A stretch of DNA of 64,000 nt from JAPXRI01 sp033813635 (GTDB lineage Bacteria > Bacillota > Clostridia > Oscillospirales > QAMX01). Every line of letters begins with the position of its first letter. The first letter of the stretch is position 1. This document shows, piece by piece, positions 53,791 through 62,559 of the stretch. The stretch spans positions 36,220 through 100,219 of the forward strand of contig JAPXRI010000008.1 in assembly GCA_033813635.1 (NCBI GenBank), written 5' to 3'. Below the pieces are notes generated by a model. It worked only from the letters and a program-made list of their open reading frames with translations. It was not told where the DNA came from and ran no database searches. The position numbers and the translations under genes were made by a program.

Positions 53791-54903
53791 TTAGCCGAAG
53801 ACCTTTCTGAAACGGTCGGTGTAATACTGGATGTTTTCCCACTTTGCGTCCGGCGGAATGCGGTGGTCAGGGCAGGGTATGTAGCCGCCCAGCTCGACGA
53901 GCGGGCGGAGGCGCTCGATCTCCGCGTCCACAGCCGCGTAGTCTTTGGCGAACACCCGCTTATCCATGCCGCCGACGCCGCGGAGCTCCCGCCCGTATTT
54001 TTTGCGCCACGCGCCTATCTCCGAACCCCAGGTGCCGACCTCAATCGGGAACATCGTGTTGACGCCGTTGGGGAGCCAGATGGGTATCAGCTCGTCGACG
54101 CAGCCGTCGCAGTCCAGCGAGACTATGTCGCAGCCGTGCTCGCGCAGAAGGTCGGTGATCTTTTTATAGTGCGGGCCGACGTATTTTTCGAACACCTCGG
54201 GGTTGACAAGCGGGCCGTTCTTAAAGCAGATATCCTCCCAGAAATGGCCGAAATCCGGCCTTACGCCCTGCTCGAGAAGTCCCCTGGTGCAGCTGTAGCA
54301 GAGCGAGGCCAGCGTGTCGATGATCTCCTTGAAAAGGCCCTCGTCGTCGGCCAGGATGTAGCAGGTGCCCACCAGTCCGGCGTAGTCCCGAAATTTGCCG
54401 TAGAGGCTGCCGCATTGGAGCCCGACAGGGTTCGTGGAGGAGTCAAGCCGCTTTAAGGTCTCCTCGGAGAGCTTCGGGACCCGGTCCGGCGTGAACTGCA
54501 GCCTGGGCAGGAACTCCTTTTCAAAGCTCTCCCGGTCAACCAGCGTGTGCGAGACCTCGGCCGGGATAGAGACCTTGCCCGGCTTTTCCCACACCGTCAC
54601 GCCGTAGCCGTTCCGGACATGGCGGCTGCCGTCCGGAAATTCCTTTACCACTTCGTGGGGAAATGCCGGCTTTAAATCGGCGTCGACGCCGATCGAGGCG
54701 TTCCAGCCGAAGTCAAAGCCCAGCGCCTTCGCGGTCTCATCCTCGGAAAAGCCGTGCTTTACGCCGTCTTTTTCCTCCCTTGAGATATGCCCCTCGGCCT
54801 CGAATTTCAGATAAGTCTCGTTCCAGAAGCCGAAGTGTACCACCGGTACCCTGTCGGCCTGTCTGTAATGCAAAATCGCGTTTGTGCGCTCCCGGTTTGT
54901 CAC
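53791..54903 (-). CDS. Uroporphyrinogen-decarboxylase-family protein
   Basis: 370 aa, GTG start with AAAGGGGTC upstream. It starts MTNRERTNAILHYRQADRVPVVHFGFW; a TIM barrel of the URO-D superfamily with VSLDCDGCVDELIPIWLPNGVNTMFPIEVG and GGYIPCPDHRIPPDAKWENIQYY. It pairs best with the protein at 39222-40346. It heads an operon with BNR and TIM-barrel proteins (43- and 27-base gaps). Third member of its family in this window; no corrinoid protein nearby. Reaction unknown. Confidence 0.7.
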   Translation of the reverse strand: MTNRERTNAILHYRQADRVPVVHFGFWNETYLKFEAEGHISREEKDGVKHGFSEDETAKALGFDFGWNASIGVDADLKPAFPHEVVKEFPDGSRHVRNGYGVTVWEKPGKVSIPAEVSHTLVDRESFEKEFLPRLQFTPDRVPKLSEETLKRLDSSTNPVGLQCGSLYGKFRDYAGLVGTCYILADDEGLFKEIIDTLASLCYSCTRGLLEQGVRPDFGHFWEDICFKNGPLVNPEVFEKYVGPHYKKITDLLREHGCDIVSLDCDGCVDELIPIWLPNGVNTMFPIEVGTWGSEIGAWRKKYGRELRGVGGMDKRVFAKDYAAVDAEIERLRPLVELGGYIPCPDHRIPPDAKWENIQYYTDRFRKVFG

Positions 54904-54936
54904 GAAAAAAGACCCCTTTCAGGTGTGTTTTGTTAG

Positions 54937-54965
54937 ATTTTAGCATACCCGGGCGCGGGTGTCCA
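54937..54965 (-). promoter_or_regulatory. Promoter of the URO-D/BNR/TIM-barrel operon
   Basis: Minus strand TGGACA (54960-54965), 17 bases, TAAAAT (54937-54942) with an extended TG at -15. Confidence 0.65.
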
Positions 54966-54979
54966 TAAATTTGTGAGCT

Positions 54980-55014
54980 AAATTAAAAGACCGCGCAAAC
55001 GCCGGTTTGCACGG
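54980..55014 (-). terminator. Terminator of the upstream minus-strand operon
   Basis: CCGCGCAAAC (54991-55000) / GTTTGCACGG (55005-55014), one mismatch, with TCTTTTAATTT following on the minus strand, 11 bases beyond the stop at 55025. Confidence 0.75.
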
Positions 55015-55024
55015 CCCCGAATTT

Positions 55025-56272
55025 TTACTCTTCGATTTCCACAAACGCGCTTTCTCCCTTTCCGAGAGAAAAGCGGATCGTATCGCCGTAAGCGCTTTCC
55101 CGGGAGAAGGGCGCGCTGACGCAAAAGCGCCTTTTTTCGCAGAGGGAGATGCAGACCCCGCCCGGGAGCTTGTAGCTCGCGTTGGCGACGAACAGGCCCC
55201 TGCTTTCGCCCCTTACCGCGCAGCCTGCGATCAGGGGGAGAGCGGTGTCAACGCCTGTAACCGGAGAAAACGACGGGAGAACGAGCGAGGGCTCGACCGC
55301 GAAGCGGAGTGACTCCGGCAGGTTTACGGTCAGCACGCCGGCGTGTTCGTAGCCCACCGCGTTTTTGTAAAAGTCAGCGAACTCCGCGTTGGCGCGTTTT
55401 ATTAGTCCGTACTCGGCGGTCTTTTCACCGTTTTTCATCAGCGGCGCGTCATGCCAGCGCTCCGGGCCGCCGAACTCCTCGTAATAGTTCTGGTATACGA
55501 AATAGAGCATTCCCGCTGCGCCGAACGCGAAGTTGAGGCCGAGCTGCCAGCGGAGCTGCGCGAGGTCCGGAGCAGGCTTGCCGTTATACCCCCAGGCCTG
55601 GAGCACGCTCCAAAACGGAATGCCCTTTGAAAGCGACATCGCCGCGATCACGGAGAGGTTTTTCAAAAGCCCATAATTCCAGAGCGCCATCCACTCGTCG
55701 TCGGTGTCGACGTCCTTATCTATCGCGTAAAAGTCGTAGCAGAGCACGTCGGGGGAGTATATGTCGAGAAATTTTTTAACGTAATCGCGGTAAGAGCCGT
55801 CGCGGAAGCGTGTGAAATAGATGTCCTTCGGGTCGTGCGCCGCATTGTCGAGCGATGCGTCCGCACCGAGCTGCCCGGCACCGGCGTAGTTCGGTAAAAG
55901 GTTTAAAAGGATCAGCCTGTCGCCGACCTTTTCGCGGAGCGCCGCTTTTTCCCGGGCCAGCCCGGCAAACGCGTCCTCGGGCGGCTCGTCCCTCATGTTG
56001 AAGCCGATGATCGCCGGGCTTTTCAGCAGGCTTTCAAGGTAATCGTCCCCGCAGTTTTCCGGCAGACAGGGCAAAAGCCTCACGCCGCTTTTTTCGGCGG
56101 CGGCGATAACCATGCCGCGTTTTTCCCCGAGAAAAGCCGTCGCCATGTTGATGCCCGCGGCGGCGAGGTCCGCGTAAGCCGCGTCCGCGTCGTCCTGGGT
56201 CCGCATCATATCCTCCCTCGGCGGACAGTACGTGCCGAGGAGCAGCGGCCGGTAAATCCGTTTATAAGCCAT
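55025..56272 (-). CDS. Unrecognised TIM-barrel-like glycosidase candidate
   Basis: 415 aa from the ATG at 56272 (AAAGGAAACATT); the frame extends to GTG 56287 without better support. DADAAYADLAAAGINMATAFLGEKRGMVIAAAEKSGVRLLPCLPE and PAIIGFNMRDEPPEDAFAGL resemble GH42/DUF4434 barrel strands, with Asp-Glu in NMRDEP in the place of an acid/base. SPDVLCYDFYAID and GIPFWSVLQAWGYNG continue the barrel; a C-terminal beta domain follows. No signal peptide. Third gene after the BNR-lectin protein and the uridine-kinase-like protein (17-base gap). Confidence 0.55.
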   Translation of the reverse strand: MAYKRIYRPLLLGTYCPPREDMMRTQDDADAAYADLAAAGINMATAFLGEKRGMVIAAAEKSGVRLLPCLPENCGDDYLESLLKSPAIIGFNMRDEPPEDAFAGLAREKAALREKVGDRLILLNLLPNYAGAGQLGADASLDNAAHDPKDIYFTRFRDGSYRDYVKKFLDIYSPDVLCYDFYAIDKDVDTDDEWMALWNYGLLKNLSVIAAMSLSKGIPFWSVLQAWGYNGKPAPDLAQLRWQLGLNFAFGAAGMLYFVYQNYYEEFGGPERWHDAPLMKNGEKTAEYGLIKRANAEFADFYKNAVGYEHAGVLTVNLPESLRFAVEPSLVLPSFSPVTGVDTALPLIAGCAVRGESRGLFVANASYKLPGGVCISLCEKRRFCVSAPFSRESAYGDTIRFSLGKGESAFVEIEE

Positions 56273-56288
56273 AATGTTTCCTTTCACC

Positions 56289-57215
56289 CTAACTGATGAA
56301 CTCCCGGATAAGTGAGCCCGGGGGGACGACGTCGTAGGGGAGCGGGGAGAACTGCCGCGCTGATTCCAGCAGGGACGCGAGCAGCTCGCGGTGCTTTTTG
56401 TCGCAGTCCGAACGGGAGATCATATCGGCCATCGGAAGCGCGTAGAGAAACGGCTCGTAGCTGTGGGCGGTGTCGATGTGGAAGTCGGCGTATTTCCGGA
56501 ACGGGTGGATGTAGAGGTCCTCCCCCTTTCTGATGTATTTCCACAGGTCCAGCGTCGCGCCAAGGGACGCGCCCCGGTGCCGGTAGTCCCGGAGCGACCT
56601 GCGCATCAGCCGCAGGTGGGCGGCCGGTAGGACGACCTCGCCGTTGCGGACGAAGTCGCTGTGGGTGCTGATGTAGAGCCTGCAGCAGCTCCTGCCGGCG
56701 ATGATCTCATAAATCTCGGGGTTTAGCGCGTGGATGCCCTCCACTATCAGGACGCTGCCCGGAAAGTGGGAGAGGGTGAACTTCTTCGTCGGGCGGCCGG
56801 TTACAAAGTCGAAGACGGGAAAATCGCATCTGCCGTCCCGGAACAGCTTGTTGACCAGCTCGGCGAAAAGCGGGATGTTTAAGCCCTCGATGCTCTCGAG
56901 GTTCACCGTCCCGTCCTCCCAGAGGGGCATCTCGCTTTTGGGTCTGTAAAAATTGTCCAGGGATATCCGGTTCACCGGGTGGCCCAGCTCCCTGAACTCC
57001 CGCTCGAGGATTTTCGACGTGGTGGTTTTCCCGGCTGCGGAGGGGCCGCAGAGGAGCACCACCTCGACCGAGTTTTTGATGCAGTGGTCCCGGACCGCGT
57101 CGATCTCATCCTCGTATTTGCGTTCGTCCGCCGCGACGGTGTCGGAGACGCTTTCGGCAAGCCTCCGGGCGACGGCGTCCGCGTCGATTTTATTTAGTTT
57201 CTCGCTGAATTTCAT
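56289..57215 (-). CDS. Uridine kinase/phosphoribulokinase-family protein
   Basis: 308 aa, start ATG after AAAGGACAATATAA. P-loop VVLLCGPSAAGKTTTSKIL (about residues 51-69), followed by ISLDNFYRPKSEMP and FDFVTGRPTKKF, the usual nucleoside-kinase pattern, and LIVEGIHALNPEI. An N-terminal ~48-residue extension is not part of the core. It could phosphorylate a nucleoside or, given the context, a sugar or other small alcohol. It is in the middle of a glycan operon between a BNR-lectin protein and a TIM-barrel protein, which is an unusual place for a salvage kinase. Confidence 0.8.
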   Translation of the reverse strand: MKFSEKLNKIDADAVARRLAESVSDTVAADERKYEDEIDAVRDHCIKNSVEVVLLCGPSAAGKTTTSKILEREFRELGHPVNRISLDNFYRPKSEMPLWEDGTVNLESIEGLNIPLFAELVNKLFRDGRCDFPVFDFVTGRPTKKFTLSHFPGSVLIVEGIHALNPEIYEIIAGRSCCRLYISTHSDFVRNGEVVLPAAHLRLMRRSLRDYRHRGASLGATLDLWKYIRKGEDLYIHPFRKYADFHIDTAHSYEPFLYALPMADMISRSDCDKKHRELLASLLESARQFSPLPYDVVPPGSLIREFIS

Positions 57216-57233
57216 TTATATTGTCCTTTCAAA

Positions 57234-59057
57234 TCAGATGGGGCTCACTCTCACCCTTTGAACCAGGGCGATGATCTCCAGCCGCTCCGCGTCCTCCTCC
57301 GGCGCCACGTCCCTGACGTACTCCGCGGAATCCGGGTTTGAGTAGACGTTCGGCAGGAAGCGGCGTCCGCCGGTCCTGAACACAAGGCGCTCGGCCGACG
57401 TGACCGGATAGGTGAAGCGGAAGCGGCCGGCGGGCTTTCCGTCGATCTCCACATCATAGCGCCAGTTCGGGCAGTCGAGCAGGATTTTGACGTCGACCCA
57501 TTTGCCGATTTCATACCCGCCGACGGAAACAGGCTCTCCGCCGGTGACGGCGCGGATCGCCCTGTCGGCGCAGAAGCGGACGCAGGCTGCGGTGTTGTCC
57601 CCTCCGTCGGTCAGCTCGAGCCAGAGCTCGCCGTGGGCGTCAGCCCGGTTGATCTGGACGGAGGTCTCGAGGGTGAGCCTTTCGCTCTCCTTAAATATTT
57701 TTACCGCCTTGGCGTAGTCCGAGCGGTCGGAATCCCGGAGCTCGAGGTAGTTGCGGTCGCCGTATTTTTTCACCCTGACCGGGCAGCGGAGCGGCGAGTA
57801 GATATTCCAGCCGTCGACATACGTATCCGGGGCAAAGCCCTGGAAATCCTCGTCCACATAGCCCTCCGCGGCGCCCCGGATTGGCACGGGCACCCGGGTG
57901 ATCCACATGTCCTCCTTGTTGACGCTGTAGACGATATACATCGCGCCGTCCGCCGGGCGGCCCTGTCCCTCAGTCAGCCCGCGCATGTACTGGGGGCCGT
58001 AGGACTTCCACCACCCCAGATATCTCGGCTGCGGGACCTCGCCGTGGATGCAGAGCATATCGGTGAAGTCAAAGCCGTCATCGGAGGTCATCACGGCCAG
58101 GGGCCAGCGGCAGTTCTGAATCGTCGTCGGTGTCGTGACCAGCGCAAAGCGCCCGTCAGAGGTGCGCTTGCCCCAGACCTTTGAGCCCGGCATCAGCAGC
58201 GAGGGCTCGAACGCAGCCTCTGCCCAGGTCTCGCCGCCGTCGTCCGAGCGGGTCACCATGCTCCATTTCCAGAGGCCGATCTTCGTTTTTTCGTCAATCG
58301 AGTACCAGTTGAACGCCTCGAGCAGCAGCTCCGGGTCCTGTTTGAAGATAAGCGGGTCGTAGTACCCGTGCTCGTCGATCCACTGCTGCGTCGCGAGCTT
58401 ATCCTCCAGCAGCTCCTCGCAGGCGCGGACAAAGCCTTTGTCGCCGCTTTTGGTGTACATCGGGTATTTCAGCATATCCTCCGTCCAGCCGGCGCAGGTG
58501 TTGTAGCGGATGAAGTAGATCGGAGACAGGCTCCCGTCGGGGTACAGCTCGCGCACCACCCTGCCCACGCCGTTGACCGTGAACGGGTTGTGCTCCGGGG
58601 TGTCCGAATTGCCGTAGAAGCCGAGCACGAGCAGCCGGCCGTGCGCGTTGTAGAACGCCATCCGCTGGTGCATCACGGCGTATGTCTTCTCGGGTATTAT
58701 GTGCTCGTGCCCTTCCGCGTCGATGAGCCGCGCGGCAGGGAGCTCGTAGACCGGAAAGCTGACCACCGGCTTATCCCAGTGAATGCCGTCCGCCGACGAG
58801 GTCAGAAGGCTTACCGACGGGGCGACGTGCTCGTACGCCGGCACGCTCAGGTACTGCATATAGAACCGTCCGTTCCAATAGGTGAGGTCCGCCGCGTGGT
58901 TGTAGGTCCAGCCGACGCCGTCGCAGAGCTCGGGCCGGAAGCGGTCCGCTCGGGTTATCTGGTAATTCGACGCGCCGAGGGCGTATTTCAGCCTCCCGTC
59001 GTGGCGGTCGGGGTCGGGGTGGATTTTTCCGGTGTATCTTGGCAGGCGCTTATCCAT
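57234..59057 (-). CDS. BNR/propeller protein with C-terminal lectin-like domain
   Basis: 607 aa, start ATG after AAAAGGAGACCC. Residues about 20-400 look like a sialidase-type beta-propeller (TSSADGIHWDKP, SDDGGETWAEAAF Asp-boxes, VMTSDDGFDFT), and about 430-590 a concanavalin-like sandwich (LTLETSVQINRADAHGELWLELTDG...WVDVKILLDCPNWRYDVEIDGKPAGRFRF). No signal peptide. A promoter lies directly upstream, so it can be transcribed apart from GH92. Probable exo-glycosidase or lyase of the neuraminidase fold; substrate unknown. Confidence 0.65.
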   Translation of the reverse strand: MDKRLPRYTGKIHPDPDRHDGRLKYALGASNYQITRADRFRPELCDGVGWTYNHAADLTYWNGRFYMQYLSVPAYEHVAPSVSLLTSSADGIHWDKPVVSFPVYELPAARLIDAEGHEHIIPEKTYAVMHQRMAFYNAHGRLLVLGFYGNSDTPEHNPFTVNGVGRVVRELYPDGSLSPIYFIRYNTCAGWTEDMLKYPMYTKSGDKGFVRACEELLEDKLATQQWIDEHGYYDPLIFKQDPELLLEAFNWYSIDEKTKIGLWKWSMVTRSDDGGETWAEAAFEPSLLMPGSKVWGKRTSDGRFALVTTPTTIQNCRWPLAVMTSDDGFDFTDMLCIHGEVPQPRYLGWWKSYGPQYMRGLTEGQGRPADGAMYIVYSVNKEDMWITRVPVPIRGAAEGYVDEDFQGFAPDTYVDGWNIYSPLRCPVRVKKYGDRNYLELRDSDRSDYAKAVKIFKESERLTLETSVQINRADAHGELWLELTDGGDNTAACVRFCADRAIRAVTGGEPVSVGGYEIGKWVDVKILLDCPNWRYDVEIDGKPAGRFRFTYPVTSAERLVFRTGGRRFLPNVYSNPDSAEYVRDVAPEEDAERLEIIALVQRVRVSPI

Positions 59058-59087
59058 GGGTCTCCTTTAAAAGTCTCTTATCATATT

Positions 59088-59117
59088 ATTATATGCGGTT
59101 TTGTCATCTTTTTTCAA
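59088..59117 (-). promoter_or_regulatory. Promoter of the BNR-lectin operon
   Basis: Minus strand TTGAAA (59112-59117), 18 bases, TATAAT (59088-59093). The -35 lies inside the last codons of the GH92 gene. Confidence 0.6.
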
Positions 59118-62100
59118 TCCGAAGATAGTCGAACTTGACCAGCCTGGCCACCGGGCAGGCGGCGTTGTTCAACAGCCCGATGTACTGGGTGTCCGCCGCG
59201 GTTTCGACCCTGACGCCGCAGTGCAGGGTCCAGTTCTCGTTGTCAAACGAGTAGTAGTTCATAAAATCCCTGCCGCGCTTGGTCAGCTTGAAATAGTAGG
59301 GGACCTCCGGGCAGCCGGGGGCGTAGCGGTAGGGAGCCAGCAGCTCGCCGTCCGCGTAGTCGAAGTGGAAGCCCCGCTTTGACATTGCGCCGCCGGAGAC
59401 CATGCCCTCGAAATTGTCCGGGGACGGGTCGTTTTTGACTATGATCATCGCCGGGGCGTAGGGGCAGGTCAGCTCCTCGTAGGAGACCTTCGCGTAGGCG
59501 TCGAAATCCCCGGTCACCGGCTCGGCGCGGAAGAGCATGCCGAACTCGTTTTTGTTCTGCTCGCCCTCGGCGCGGATGTAGACGCTCTCCTCGCCGGTGT
59601 ATATCTCCGCCTTCGTGGAATTTGCCTGTATCCAGGCCGACGACGGCGCCGAGACGATCTCGAAGACCTCCTCGGGGGAGTCCTCGACGCGGATCTTATA
59701 GCTCCCGGCCTTTGAGAGCAGCAGCGGCGCCTCGAATGCCGACTCCTCGCCGGCCCGAAGGCTCGCGCCAACCGTCCCGGCGGCCTTGCCGTTTACGTAT
59801 ATGCTGAGCTCGCCGCTAAACGTTGCTCCGCCGGTGTTTTTCGCCCTGAAGCGCACGCTTATCGTCTCGCCCGAGCCGAACACGGAAAACGGGGTAGAGA
59901 GGGAAATCCGGCCGAGTACGTGTACTGATGGCAGGTTGACCTTCGTCATCCGCACCGCGGCGGCCTTTTCGTTTTTAATAGCCTCGCCCTTTACCGTAAT
60001 CAGGCGCTTTCCCGGGGCGAAGAGGGGCAGCTTAAGGTCGATGGTCCCCTGTTCGCCCTCGCCGAGCATCAGAAAGCCGTGGCCGAGGGGGATGTCACCG
60101 TCCCAGACCGCGACCTTGACGCTTCCCCGGGCGCCGGAGTTTTTCAGCGTCACCCGGGCGGTGAACTCCCCGCCGCACTCGGAGGGGACATCGAGGGAGA
60201 CTATCTCCGCGGAGACCGGCTTTTTTGTCATTGAAGGCGGCGCGCACTCGGGCAGCACGCCCCAGCCGTTGTAGGGGTTGTCGGTCATCTTCAGACGGAG
60301 CTCGCCGCCGGAGTTCACCTCGTCCCAAGTAAGCCAGGGGCGGTTGAGGGGCTTTCCGTTAAGCAGCGCCGAGCCGATATAGATTCGATTCCCGTCGTAG
60401 TCGTCGCAGACGATTCTGAAAACCCCGTTCGCCGTGCGGAACGACAGGTTTTTGAACATCGGGGTGGTTATCACATAGGTCCCGTCCCCGGGGCAGACGG
60501 GGTAGAGGCCGCAGGCGGCCAGCACGTACCAGGAGGACATCGCGCCGGCGTCGTCCTCGCCGTGGAGGCCGTTGACCGTGTCCCAGTAGTTTTTCTTCAG
60601 GCACTCCAGAACCAGCTTCTGGGTCTTGTAGGGCGCCCCGGCGTAGCAGTAGAGAAACGGCACCTGGATGCTGGTCTCGTTCTGGTAGTTGAAAAAGCGC
60701 CGCTCGAAGAATTCGTCGAGCCGGGCGACGAACTCCTCCCTGCCGCCAATCAGGTTGATAAGCCCCTGAATGTCGTGGGGGACGAAGAAGGTGTATTCCC
60801 AGGAGGTGCACTCGCAGAACCCGTTTTTAAACGAGTCCGCAGGGTTGAACTTTTCGAAGAACGAACCGTCCCCGTTCCGCGGGCGCATGAAGCGGGTCTC
60901 GGGGTCGAACAGCTTTTCGTAGTTTCTGGCCCTTTTGATGAAATATTCGTAGTCCTCGGTCTTCCCCAGAAGCTTCGCGGTCTGCGCGGTGCACCAGTCG
61001 GCCCAGCAGACCTCCAGGGTACGGGAGCAGGCGAAATTGCGCCCGCCGGGCTGGGGGGCGTCGAAATGGTAATAGCCGTCTTTTATATAGTCCTCCGGCG
61101 TGCCGAGGCCGTAGCGCTCGGGGTTGAACTGTGTGGCGGACTTCTTCATCGCCTCGTAGGCGGTCTCGATGTCGAAATCTGTATAGCCGTGGACGTAGGC
61201 GTCCAGCATCACAGGCACGGCGTTGTGGCCGATCATCACCTCGGGCACGCCGTTCGCCGGGGCGGTGGCCATCGGCAGCCAGCCGCCGCGGCGGTAGATA
61301 TCGATGAAGGTCTCGCACATGTCGGGGCAGCGTTCGGGCTCGATCAGCGCGGCGAGGGGATGGGTCGTGCGCGCGGTGTCCCAGAGCGCCCAGTCCTCGC
61401 AGTAAAAGCCCCGGGGGGATACCATGGTCTCCTGCTCTCCGGAGGCGCCGGTGGCGTACACGCCGTGCTCGTTGATGTCCACGGGGGAGTTCGCCGCCCG
61501 GTAGAGGGCGGAGTAGAACTTCACCTTTTCCTTTTCGTCGCCGCCGGAGACCCCGATCCGGGACAGGTACTCGTTCCAGGCGTTTTTGCAGGCGGTTACC
61601 GCCCCGTCGAAGTCCCAGCCGGGGACCTCGGCCTCGAGGTTTGCCTTCGCCTGAGCGCAGCTAACGTACGAGACGCCCACCTTGACCAGCAGCGTCTCCG
61701 GGGCGGAGGTTTCGAAGTTTAGAAACGCGCCGAGGCGGCTTCTGCGGTTTTCCGACGGATCGCACTCGGCGAAGCTCCGGTTTTCGAGGATTTCGCCGTT
61801 TTTCCAGACGCCGAAGGAGTCCGCCGGGCGGGAGAGCTCGGCGTAGAAATAGGCCTTGTAGGCCTTTTTGAACTCCATGTCGGCGGTGAAGTAGAGTCCC
61901 TCTCCCTCCAGCGAGCCGGGGGACAGGATTCTGATTCTGCCGCCGCCGCATTTGTTGTAGCCGCCCAGCGTGTGGCCCAGGTCGAAGAGCACCCGGTTCA
62001 CCCCGGGGGTGGTATAGGTGTAGCGGTGGATGCCGCAGCGGGCGGTGGCGGCGAGCTCCGCGTTGACCCTGTAGCGCTCCAGCCAGACCCGGTAGTAGCC

Positions 62101-62409
62101 CACGAAGGCCTCCTCATTGTCGTGGGAGTAGGGCGAGTAGTATTTACGCTCGTCGGTGAAGAGCTCACCGTTGACCGGGGCCACAAGGATGTTTCCCCTG
62201 CCGCCGTGGCCGCCGGCGCCCTCCTGGTGGAGGTGGACAAAGCCCAGCATATTCATATCGCAATAATCGTAGCCCGCGTTCGGGAGCGTGAGGGTGTCCG
62301 GCCCCAGCTTGACCATGCCCCGGGGGACCTGGGGACCGACCAGGGCGTGCCCGGCGCCGTGGGTTCCGATAAAGGTGTTCACATATTCGACGGGTCGTTT
62401 GAAGCTCAT
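59104..62409 (-). CDS. GH92 alpha-mannosidase with C-terminal extensions
   Basis: 1101 aa from the ATG at 62409 (AAAGGTAGATTTAAT upstream). It opens with VEYVNTFIGTHGAGHALVGPQVPRGMVKLGPDT and GFVHLHQEGAGGHGGRGNILVAP, standard GH92 N-terminal domain motifs. The helical barrel carries HGEDDAGAMSSWYVLAACGLYPVCPGDGTY, with the Asp pair of the GH92 base. These are Ca-dependent inverting exo-alpha-mannosidases acting on N-glycans or yeast mannan. After the usual length (~770) come an Ig-like or CBM-like region and a DUF1349-type concanavalin lectin domain (about 930-1101). No signal peptide is visible at this start. Confidence 0.92.
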   Translation of the reverse strand: MSFKRPVEYVNTFIGTHGAGHALVGPQVPRGMVKLGPDTLTLPNAGYDYCDMNMLGFVHLHQEGAGGHGGRGNILVAPVNGELFTDERKYYSPYSHDNEEAFVGYYRVWLERYRVNAELAATARCGIHRYTYTTPGVNRVLFDLGHTLGGYNKCGGGRIRILSPGSLEGEGLYFTADMEFKKAYKAYFYAELSRPADSFGVWKNGEILENRSFAECDPSENRRSRLGAFLNFETSAPETLLVKVGVSYVSCAQAKANLEAEVPGWDFDGAVTACKNAWNEYLSRIGVSGGDEKEKVKFYSALYRAANSPVDINEHGVYATGASGEQETMVSPRGFYCEDWALWDTARTTHPLAALIEPERCPDMCETFIDIYRRGGWLPMATAPANGVPEVMIGHNAVPVMLDAYVHGYTDFDIETAYEAMKKSATQFNPERYGLGTPEDYIKDGYYHFDAPQPGGRNFACSRTLEVCWADWCTAQTAKLLGKTEDYEYFIKRARNYEKLFDPETRFMRPRNGDGSFFEKFNPADSFKNGFCECTSWEYTFFVPHDIQGLINLIGGREEFVARLDEFFERRFFNYQNETSIQVPFLYCYAGAPYKTQKLVLECLKKNYWDTVNGLHGEDDAGAMSSWYVLAACGLYPVCPGDGTYVITTPMFKNLSFRTANGVFRIVCDDYDGNRIYIGSALLNGKPLNRPWLTWDEVNSGGELRLKMTDNPYNGWGVLPECAPPSMTKKPVSAEIVSLDVPSECGGEFTARVTLKNSGARGSVKVAVWDGDIPLGHGFLMLGEGEQGTIDLKLPLFAPGKRLITVKGEAIKNEKAAAVRMTKVNLPSVHVLGRISLSTPFSVFGSGETISVRFRAKNTGGATFSGELSIYVNGKAAGTVGASLRAGEESAFEAPLLLSKAGSYKIRVEDSPEEVFEIVSAPSSAWIQANSTKAEIYTGEESVYIRAEGEQNKNEFGMLFRAEPVTGDFDAYAKVSYEELTCPYAPAMIIVKNDPSPDNFEGMVSGGAMSKRGFHFDYADGELLAPYRYAPGCPEVPYYFKLTKRGRDFMNYYSFDNENWTLHCGVRVETAADTQYIGLLNNAACPVARLVKFDYLRIEKR

Positions 62410-62466
62410 ATTAAATCTACCTTTCAAGGCCGGATTTGCGGCTTGAAAAAAACCGCCGTTTTGGCC

Positions 62467-62496
62467 ATTATAGCACAAACCGAAGGGTACTGTAAA
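62467..62496 (-). promoter_or_regulatory. Promoter of GH92
   Basis: Minus strand TTTACA (62491-62496), 18 bases, TATAAT (62467-62472). Confidence 0.65.
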
Positions 62497-62559
62497 GAAA
62501 AGCGCCGCGCGCCTTCGCGCTCGAAAAGCGCGGGCGCACGGGGCGGGATTAGAATAGTT

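Noticed and set aside
60562..61722. 386-codon frame antisense to GH92
   Set aside because: Same reasoning; GH92 motifs on the other strand are decisive.
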